From NCBI GenBank assembly GCA_005281725.1, contig SSBO01000097.1, forward strand, positions 1-12,270: DNA of 12,270 nt, given 5' to 3'. A program made the position numbers and the translations under genes. The notes beneath the pieces were generated by a model that saw nothing but the letters and a program-made list of their open reading frames with translations, did not search any database and was not told where the DNA came from. Below, in pieces: positions 7,553-12,270 of this stretch. This stretch comes from Wuchereria bancrofti. Taxonomy: Eukaryota; Nematoda; Chromadorea; Rhabditida; Onchocercidae. Within the stretch, counting starts at the first letter, position 1, and the number at the start of each line of letters is the position of its first letter.

Positions 7553-8432
7553 TTTTTTTTTCTTCGATCTTGTTAGATCATTCACAGTTGATAGTACCAT
7601 AAAACAATTAATAATACGAAACAATTATGAACTCAATAAAGGTGTGGAATGGAATAATCCCATTTTTCCACTATTAGAGAAGGGAACAACAACCGCAACA
7701 ATAACATGAACGATTTTGATTGTACAAAATTTCACGGTAAGAGATAAAATTCAACAGATGTGAAACAAAATAAACATGATACTAACCTTACGATAATAAC
7801 CAAATAAGCGGGAACTTGTGATAACTGAAGTGAGTGAAAATAGACACCAGTAGCCAAAAATTACTTCAGATATGCTTTTGAAAATTGAATTTGGCGAGTA
7901 TAAAAATTGAATTTGAAGAGTTCAGTTCAACTGAGAGTTCTGCAAAGTAGTTCTAGAAAAGTTGCATGAAGTATAGATATTTGTTCATTATTTATAGTAC
8001 AAAAAGCGGGCATCAGTAAGCGCTCTCGTTGATACATATGCAGTTGCTAGATGTTATCATTATCAACACAACAAAAATAAGGTTAAAATGTTGAGAACTA
8101 CTGAATTGTTTTTCAAAAGTTTACTGACAACCTCAAGCTACAGAATGCTTCGCAGAAGTAACCTTAGCATCGATGTTTGTTGAATTTAAATTAAAGAACA
8201 CTGAGCTTTCTGTAGTACTGAAAGTTCCGTAGTTAGCCATGAAAATGTAATATTCATTTTCACATCCTCTCCTAATTTTACAATGCAAAAATGACCCAAA
8301 AAAGACTAGAACTGAATAGTTCACTTCTATAAAATATATGTAGAAATAAAAAAGCTGTTCTAATCATTTTCTGTTTAGAAAATGTATATATTTTTTGAAA
8401 ATAAAAATTTAGAGTGATGGGAATCGTATTTC
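7553..8432. other. Intergenic stretch between divergent candidate genes
   Basis: It lies between the possible start of the minus-strand gene at 7552 and the plus-strand candidate at 8433, so it would hold both promoters. I see no recognisable promoter element. A 63-codon minus-strand frame (8324-8133) looks like noise. Confidence 0.3.
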
Positions 8433-8492
8433 ATGTTAGCCTGGCCTCGGCAAAAAAATGTTCCTAATAGAAGATCTTCTGCTAGTCAGTGA
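8433..8492 (+). CDS. Short open frame overlapping the start of the next one
   Basis: ATG at 8433 reads MLAWPRQKNVPNRRSSASQ and stops at TGA 8490-8492. The stop shares bases with a GTG that could start the next frame, an overlap style typical of bacteria. It is GC-richer than its surroundings. As a eukaryotic exon it has no clear donor. It may be a short leader exon, part of a frameshifted longer frame, or chance. Confidence 0.2.
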   Translation: MLAWPRQKNVPNRRSSASQ

Positions 8493-9761
8493 AAGTAAAA
8501 AAGAAACCTGCTATCATCAACATCAATGATGGACAATATCAAGGGTTACTGATTGATAATTTTATTCAGCTTCGTGTAAAAATTATAGCAAAAGTAAAGC
8601 GCCAAGCCATTGTCAATTTTGGTAATAATGCATCTCAGAGAATGTACTACGTAAAAAGTAATGCGCTTTAATCACACATGCGATAATATTTTATAAAAAA
8701 TAAAAAAAAATCAGACATTCATCAAAAAAAGTGAAATTATGAAAAGAAACGATGAGAAGAAGACGTGGCAATATGGATGACTCGTTTGTTGTAGAATTAA
8801 TCTATCATCAAATGTTCGCTTTATGGAGAAGAGTCCGGATAACCGGATGAGATGGGATATATATCCCATCTATAATTACAATTGCAAAATAAATCTTTAC
8901 TTGAGGAAAGGGACAAGAGAATAGAATATTAGACAGTTGGCAAGATGGGTGAATGAATTTCTAACATATCATTCATCTCCTCTCTTCTCTTTTCCTCCTT
9001 CGTCGTAGATACACTTCAAATCATCTGACTAATACCTTCTAGCATTGCTGATTTCATTTCAATTCAGCCAAATGGCTATTTACTTCAAGAGTTGTAATAA
9101 CCAGCAATCTTATAATAACAATTAATCACGGAGGTAAAGTACGAAATGTGATTCTAACATGTCCTTGAGGTTTTCCGCTTTCATTCTTTCATATTATGTT
9201 TTCTGAACTAGAATTTTTAGGAATGAAATCTAGTAAGCTTAAGAAGGACACGTTAGTACTAAACGTAACCTCAAATAAGATGGAATACTGAGATACATTC
9301 TGTATTCTTTTTCATGATTATAACTTTTTTATAAGTCTCATTAAGACAGTTTATGAGCAATGTCAGAGATCAGTTCCATTCATGCAAGCATTAACTAACT
9401 AACTAAGAGTAGAAATGATAAGTTAAGTTAAACATGAAAAATAAACAGTAAACAATACTGAAGACCTTAGCTGAACTAAAAGGAAAAAGAGTGGAAGATT
9501 TGGGTGAAGAAAAATGCAACAATTAATGTTGCAGCAGTAAAATTGGCATTACTTTCTTCTCCTACAACTAGGAGAGGAAAGTAATGCCTTACATGACTGA
9601 CCTTCTATCGCTACCTGTCTCTTTCAGTAGCGCCAACAAGAATCAGTTCCTTTCTTTTTGATGAATTAAGAGAAGTAGAGAGAGAGAGAGAGAGAGATGT
9701 ATTATATATAAATAGACACTTAGAAGCTAATTATTATCATACATTCATGTCCACTCATTAA
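8433..9761 (+). CDS. Candidate plus-strand multi-exon gene, unknown function
   Basis: Four plus-strand islands can be joined in phase: 8480-8659 (SVKVKKKPAIININDGQYQG.. to MYYVK), 9068-9133 (KWLFTSRVVITSNLIITINH..), 9471-9503 (ELKGKRVEDL) and 9628-9761 (APTRISSFLFDELREVERER.. to a TAA). All joins after the first are phase 1. The acceptors at 9067 and 9627 and the donor at 9133 are strong; the 8659 and 9503 donors and the 9470 acceptor are weaker. I recognise no overall family. ELKGKRVEDLVA resembles the helix of acidic ribosomal protein P2 (ELNGKNIEDVIA), but what follows does not, so this may be chance. No AATAAA lies close behind the stop. Confidence 0.28.
8480..8671 (+). CDS. Candidate exon or small open frame rich in Lys, Ile and Val
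   Basis: After the acceptor GATCTTCTGCTAG the frame reads SVKVKKKPAIININDGQYQG, LLIDNFIQLRVKIIAKVKRQ, AIVNFGNNASQRMYYVK, then SNAL and TAA. A donor AAAA|GTAATG inside the last codons would let it splice onward to the exon at 9068 in phase. Mixed codon usage and alternating charged and aliphatic residues suggest beta-rich protein rather than AT noise. I do not recognise the family. A bacterial origin was considered because of the possible GTG start, but nothing else supports it. Confidence 0.33.
8752..8850 (+). other. Short GC-richer island open on both strands
   Basis: Plus strand: MRRRRGNMDDSFVVELIYHQ then MFALWRRVRITG and TGA. Minus strand: an overlapping 52-codon frame starting MGYISHLIRLSGLFSIKRTF at 8870. 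There are no convincing splice sites for either. It ends at the 22-bp palindrome. Composition differs from the flanks, so it may be a decayed coding fragment. Confidence 0.2.
8850..8871. repeat. Perfect 22-bp palindrome
   Basis: Eleven bases (AGATGGGATAT) are followed directly by their reverse complement, with no spacer. Just before it lies CCGGATAACCGG (8835-8846), a second small inverted repeat. Such a structure can be a dimeric protein-binding site or a cruciform-prone site. It directly follows a 32-codon open frame (8752-8850). Confidence 0.6.
9068..9133 (+). CDS. Candidate exon with strong splice sites
   Basis: Acceptor TTTCATTTCAATTCAG and donor CACGGAG|GTAAAGT are among the best in the window. 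With two leading bases the 66-base exon is open throughout (KWLFTSRVVITSNLIITINH then Gly). The frame with one leading base reads QMAIYFKSCNNQQS.. and hits TAA before the donor. The exon is short and of unknown family, so confidence rests on the splice sites. Confidence 0.33.
9471..9503 (+). CDS. Candidate exon encoding ELKGKRVEDL
   Basis: The acceptor is CCTTAG and the donor TTTGG|GTGAAG, both moderate. The surrounding open frame, without splicing, reads ILKTLAELKGKRVEDLGEEK and then CNN and a stop. Composition is clearly protein-like. It would join the exon at 9628 in phase to give VEDLVAP. A small similarity to the ribosomal P2 helix is noted but not claimed as homology. Confidence 0.3.
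9504..9627 (+). other. Candidate intron containing a near-perfect hairpin
   Basis: A 124-base interval between two exon candidates. It carries the hairpin at 9545-9588 and ends in a strong polypyrimidine acceptor. If the exons are real, the hairpin is intronic. Confidence 0.28.
9545..9588 (+). repeat. 19-bp inverted repeat with a 6-base loop
   Basis: Arms 9545-9563 and 9570-9588 pair over 19 positions, with one G-T wobble when read as plus-strand RNA, around the loop ACAACT. The arm begins GGCATTACTTTC. This is the strongest compact secondary structure in the window. It is shorter than a typical animal pre-miRNA (about 60-70 bases), and pairing does not extend outward. Functions considered are a splicing-related RNA structure or a relic of inverted duplication. 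Confidence 0.6.
9628..9761 (+). CDS. Candidate last exon with Glu-Arg repeat
   Basis: It follows an excellent acceptor (CTGTCTCTTTCAG). With two leading bases, 43 codons are open: APTRISSFLFDELREVERER, then ERDVLYINRHLEANYYHTFM and STH. The (AG) microsatellite at 9677-9697 is translated as Glu-Arg repeats within a charged helix. Because GA repeats keep any frame open, the middle part adds little evidence; the acceptor and the flanks are what support it. Confidence 0.33.
9677..9697. repeat. (AG) microsatellite
   Basis: An uninterrupted AG repeat of 21 bases, inside the candidate last exon at 9628-9761, where it would encode Glu-Arg repeats. It is likely to vary in length between individuals. 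Confidence 0.85.
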
Positions 9762-10318
9762 GCCTAATCCTGTTCTCTTCAAGATGCTTTTCCACTTTAG
9801 TTGTTGAAAAAGTGTAATAGTTACACTGATCATAGCGATTTAATACACATCTAGACATTTTACACATAACACCGACTGAAAAGTGTCCAACTCAGATCTG
9901 TACCTCATCAGATTATCAATGATTCAATTCAGATCCAAACCCATCGCAACACATCCATGCTTCTTTTGTTATTTCAAATTGCTACACTGATTACATGAAC
10001 TATATAACTCGTGTTTTGCTGCTAATCAGTTTAACTTCCATCAAATCATACATTTAAAATAGGCCCTATCCACACATATATTCAACTTTATCATCAAATA
10101 TTAACTAAAAGACAACAAAAGTTTAAAAATCAATGTTGATAAGTAGCATTGTAAAACGCCATTATCACTTGAAATTTCCCTAAACTTAGCGACAATGACT
10201 AAATGCTAAGTTAGTTTTCGGCTAAATTTAATAAAAGTTTGAGATAAAACGCTTTTTAGTTTTTCCTAGAAAACCTAGCTTATTTGAAAGACCAACTCGA
10301 CTCAAGAAAAAAATAAAT

Positions 10319-10420
10319 ATGGAAAAAGCAAATCCTGCAAGTAACTCTGAGATCAGATATGTCCTGGTATCAGGAAGTGTTTTAAAGACTCATGTCATAA
10401 GTTACATAAAAGTTACATAA
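10319..10420 (+). CDS. Small open frame with a CTP-synthase-like start (first exon or chance)
   Basis: ATG at 10319 reads MEKANPASNSEIRYVLVSGS and then VLKTHVISYIKVT before TAA. The segment RYVLVSG recalls the start of CTP synthase (KYILVTGGVISGIGKG), but the nucleotide-binding GxGK continuation is absent. Possible donors are GCAA|GTAACT and GGAA|GTGTTT. No exon with the rest of that enzyme lies in the window. It may be a decayed fragment or a coincidence. Confidence 0.18.
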   Translation: MEKANPASNSEIRYVLVSGSVLKTHVISYIKVT

Positions 10421-10812
10421 CCGACAGAACAGTTCAAAATAAATTCCAAAAAAGTTTTAAATAATGATTTTAACTTTAACATAGTAGGCATTTTTTTCTG
10501 GTTAAATTAAATATAGCTTCTAATTTCTCACTCAAAGTTATATCTAAGCAAAATTTGAAAGGGATCCTTCTGGAGACAAAGCTTCATTATATTCCACTGC
10601 AATCTAATATTTCACTATCTTACCGGAAGTAAATGATTCAACTTTAGCAAAAAAGAATTTAAAACATATAGCGTAGTAACAATTTATGATCGATAAGGTC
10701 GTTTGGCTAACAATGAGGTGATTTGAAGCCATAAGCGAATCCAACAGTGGCAGTGTTAATTGATTCAGAGCATATAATGAATGATTGATTCACTGGAAAG
10801 AGCAATACGGCA

Positions 10813-10843
10813 TGGCTAACAACTAGGCTTCGACTGTTAGCCA
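10813..10843. repeat. 9-bp inverted repeat with an extra upstream copy
   Basis: TGGCTAACA (10813-10821) faces its reverse complement TGTTAGCCA (10835-10843). A third copy, TTGGCTAACA at 10703-10712, matches the right arm over 10 bases in inverted orientation. Three copies in 140 bases suggest a local binding-site cluster or repeat remnant. Confidence 0.4.
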
Positions 10844-11245
10844 ATTTTACAACTTATGAATATCAAAAAGTAAGGAAAAATGGAATGTGAGTGATACGTC
10901 GCACAGTCAACCAATTTCCTTCAACTATTATTATTATTGATATAATACTTCTATCAAATTATTATTGTTTATCTTAGTGGGGCGCTGTTGATATAATTGA
11001 CTTCTCATGCAATCAATAAGAGCGCAACTGAGAAAATTTTTATCAACCATCCATCACATTTATTCGGCTGCTTAAAACACTTTGTTAAATATGCAGTTTA
11101 ATAATAGCTTCATTCTTTTACTTAAACTAAAATTTGTTGACCTAAGAGGAACGAAATCTGAACTCGTCTAATAGCTCTGTATAAGCTATCCTTTCACTTT
11201 ACTATTGTGTTTTCAGCATATTCTAACCATCCTTTCGAATCCGTT

Positions 11246-11259
11246 GTTTTCACTTACAG
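11246..11259 (+). promoter_or_regulatory. Possible spliced-leader or 5'UTR acceptor
   Basis: GTTTTCACTTACAG matches the nematode acceptor and lies just upstream of the signal-peptide exon. Nematode mRNAs often receive a spliced leader at such a site. A second acceptor (GTGTTTTCAG) lies at about 11207-11216. Which is used cannot be told from sequence. Confidence 0.33.
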
Positions 11260-11365
11260 AAGGAATACTTCTTTTCTCTCAACGTCAAAATAATAAAAGA
11301 ATTTGGTGGAAGTTCTATAAACTGAACTCCTTGGAGCTGAATATATTGAAACAACAATTTTCTGG

Positions 11366-11402
11366 ATGGTTATTCCATTTTTCTTGTCATTGTTGTTTGC
11401 CG
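11366..11402 (+). CDS. Signal-peptide exon of the EB-module gene
   Basis: ATG at 11366 opens MVIPFFLSLLFA, a short hydrophobic core ending in small residues, directly followed by the consensus donor GCCG|GTAAGT in phase 1. A good acceptor (TTTTCACTTACAG, ending 11259) lies 106 bases upstream with no intervening start in frame, suggesting a trans-spliced 5'UTR. The exon is short, so the donor and leader character are its main evidence. Confidence 0.55.
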
Positions 11403-12219
11403 GTAAGTAGTTTAATTTATCTTATTTGGCACAACAGGATACAGCTTTACTGTCACACAATGTTGCTAGTTCCATTTTAGAAGGAAATTAAAAAAGATTT
11501 CTTCCTAAAATTTCCCTAACAAAAAGATTCTCTTACAAAAAAAAAAAAAAAAAAATCTGTCTATAAGTTAAAAAGTCTCGTAACAAACAGTTGGAAGAAT
11601 GTTAAAAATTCATAATAATTAATATTATTTAAACGCATTACAAACAGGTAAAGCTTTTTTATCCAAGTCATAAGGGATAAAAAAGTGATGGAATCGAAAA
11701 TGACTTCCATCAAAATTTCCAAAATCTCGCCACCAAATATTTTGAAAATTTGATTTCCCAATCTGTCGGTATATTTTCCATTTCGGAATGGAAAAGGAAC
11801 GTTGATGAAAAGTTAGCAATAAATATGATATAGAACTGAAAAGAGCTTCTGTATTAGCTACAGAAGCAAGAATATGTATAAAAATTATTTTAATTTGACA
11901 GTGCTATAAACTGAATAAACTTACAGATGTCATTGTCCAGCAGATGAGATTTTTACGGAAGGTAGATGTCAGATGGTATTTGCTGAAACTGGCGAATCGT
12001 GTTTTAATGGTGAAACTTGCATATCAAACTATGTTTGCATTAATGGTTCATGTTTATGCCCTGATGGTGAAGTGTCGAAGGACGGACGGCAATTGTATTA
12101 CAGAGGATACTGAAATCAAGAAGTATACCAGCTACCAAGGTAAATTTCCATTACCTTTCAATAGCTCTTCACTCCGCTCCACCATTGTACTGTTATTTTT
12201 TCTTGGTCTTTGCACTTAG
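11366..12219 (+). CDS. Secreted cysteine-rich EB-module protein, possibly GPI-anchored, with a frameshift
   Basis: Exon 1 (11366-11402) encodes the signal-peptide core MVIPFFLSLLFA with a consensus donor G|GTAAGT. The terminal exon begins at 11927 after AACTTACAG and reads CHCPADEIFTEGRC, then GESCFNGETCISNYVCINGS and CLCPDGEVSKDGRQ. That spacing matches the nematode EB module (PF01683), an extracellular disulphide-rich domain of unknown biochemical role. In the annotated frame translation stops at TGA 12111-12113. Dropping one T at 12093-12094 restores the expected Cys and opens the frame to 12219, ending in NSSSLRSTIVLLFFLGLCT, which looks like a GPI-attachment signal. Exon 1 is phase 1 but the 11927 acceptor needs phase 2. 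Either a small exon is missing or the acceptor at 11942 is used, which joins in phase but drops CHCP. The EB identity is secure; intactness is not. Confidence 0.66.
11474..11511. repeat. 15-bp imperfect hairpin in the EB-gene intron
   Basis: Arms 11474-11488 and 11497-11511 match at 13 of 15 positions (ATTTTAGAAGGAAAT against ATTTCTTCCTAAAAT), with an 8-base A-rich loop. It lies between the signal exon and the EB exon. Confidence 0.4.
11537..11555. repeat. 19-base A tract
   Basis: An uninterrupted run of A. It could be a retrotransposed poly(A) tail, but no element or target-site duplication is evident around it. Homopolymers of this length are also sites of assembly error. Confidence 0.8.
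11845..11867. repeat. Perfect 9-bp hairpin upstream of the EB exon
   Basis: GCTTCTGTA and TACAGAAGC flank the 5-base loop TTAGC. It lies about 60 bases before the EB-exon acceptor, in the region where branch-point and acceptor recognition occur. Confidence 0.4.
11927..12219 (+). CDS. EB-module exon, frame-shifted before a GPI-like tail
   Basis: The cysteines in the first frame are at residues 1, 3, 14, 25, 31, 37, 42 and 44 of the exon, giving C-x-CP..GRC and C-x5-C-x5-C-x4-C-x-CP patterns. The next Cys expected after DGRQ appears only in the +1 frame (CITEDTEIKKYTSYQ), which then reads through GKFPLPFNSSSLRS into a hydrophobic tail and TAG at 12219. Alternatively CAAG|GTAAAT at 12139 is a donor to an acceptor at 12219, giving a short basic tail; the hydrophobic tail is more convincing. 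Confidence 0.62.
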
Positions 12220-12270
12220 CGATCAAAATAAGGATGATTACTCCTGAAACTAAAACACGATGAACTTAAA

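Larger units (their letters stand above)
7075..7709 (+). other. Two overlapping plus-strand open frames antisense to the minus-strand gene
   Basis: Frames at 7075-7353 (92 codons, TTG start) and 7347-7709 (120 codons, ATG start) overlap by seven bases at ATGTTAA. The first ends KWFTSADPKQQINLVPTLLH and then LLTDSFINEC, behind a strong acceptor (TTACTTTCTCTTTCTCAG at 7195-7212). The second has a Phe/Ile run from an 11-T tract. Their lengths are unusual for this base composition, but I recognise no family, and the second is low-complexity in the middle. Possible explanations are one eroded plus-strand gene split by a frameshift, a plus-strand exon, or shadow frames of the minus-strand gene. Confidence 0.2.
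9762..11245. other. AT-rich, gene-poor stretch upstream of the EB gene
   Basis: It contains the small CTP-synthase-like frame at 10319 and the GGCTAACA inverted repeats near 10.7-10.8 kb. No other coding or RNA signal is convincing. It presumably includes the EB-gene promoter. Confidence 0.35.

Noticed and set aside
9880..10005. Plus-strand frame KVSNSDLYLIRLSMIQFRSK..
   Set aside because: There is no acceptor, start context or partner exon.
11205..11480. 91-codon plus-strand frame over the EB signal exon
   Set aside because: It is in a different frame from the signal peptide and crosses the consensus donor; it is a shadow frame.
11537..11555. Retrotransposed poly(A) tail
   Set aside because: No upstream retrogene body, reverse transcriptase fragment or target-site duplication is visible.
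11561..11819. Two overlapping minus-strand frames of 64-66 codons
   Set aside because: They lie in the EB-gene intron, are AT-rich low-information sequence, and have no splice support.

Overview
The window looks like nuclear DNA from a nematode, most likely an AT-rich clade III (filarial-type) worm. This is inferred from three things. The DNA is strongly A+T-rich. Short protein-coding islands are separated by AT-rich introns ending in T-rich ...TTCAG or ...TTTAG acceptors. The right end holds a cysteine-rich EB-module exon, a domain expanded in nematodes. There are no bacterial operons, rRNA, convincing tRNA genes, CRISPR arrays or intact transposons. Gene models were assembled by eye from open frames, splice signals and phase agreement. 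Only the first and last are reasonably firm.

Layout. (1) 1-1.88 kb: mostly AT-rich sequence with two weak exon candidates. (2) 1.88-5.37 kb, minus strand: a multi-exon gene for a small single-pass membrane protein. It has a short extracellular part with N-glycosylation sequons, one clear transmembrane helix, a basic stop-transfer segment and a polar cytoplasmic tail. Its four main exons all join in phase 0, a fifth upstream exon joins in phase, and a signal-peptide-like first exon is possible. (3) 5.99-7.55 kb, minus strand: a chain of short exon-like islands ending about 70 bases before an AATAAA signal, with a possible signal-peptide exon at its 5' end. Two alternative phase-consistent reading paths exist, and a 20-24 base tandem duplication in one exon decides which path stays open. 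(4) 8.43-9.76 kb, plus strand: a chain of four phase-compatible exon candidates, weaker. (5) 9.8-11.25 kb: mostly non-coding AT-rich sequence with one small open frame that starts a little like CTP synthase. (6) 11.26-12.22 kb, plus strand: a gene for a secreted, cysteine-rich EB-module protein. It has a signal-peptide exon and a terminal exon whose last frame ends in a GPI-anchor-like tail, but a single extra T breaks the frame between the EB module and that tail.

Nothing here demonstrates that the genes act in one pathway. Their one shared trend is export: the membrane protein, the possible secreted product at 7.5 kb and the EB protein all carry entry or membrane signals. Non-coding structures worth recording are an almost perfect 19-bp hairpin inside a candidate intron (9545-9588), two competing hairpins in a membrane-gene intron (2910-3082), a perfect 22-bp palindrome (8850-8871) and several shorter inverted repeats.
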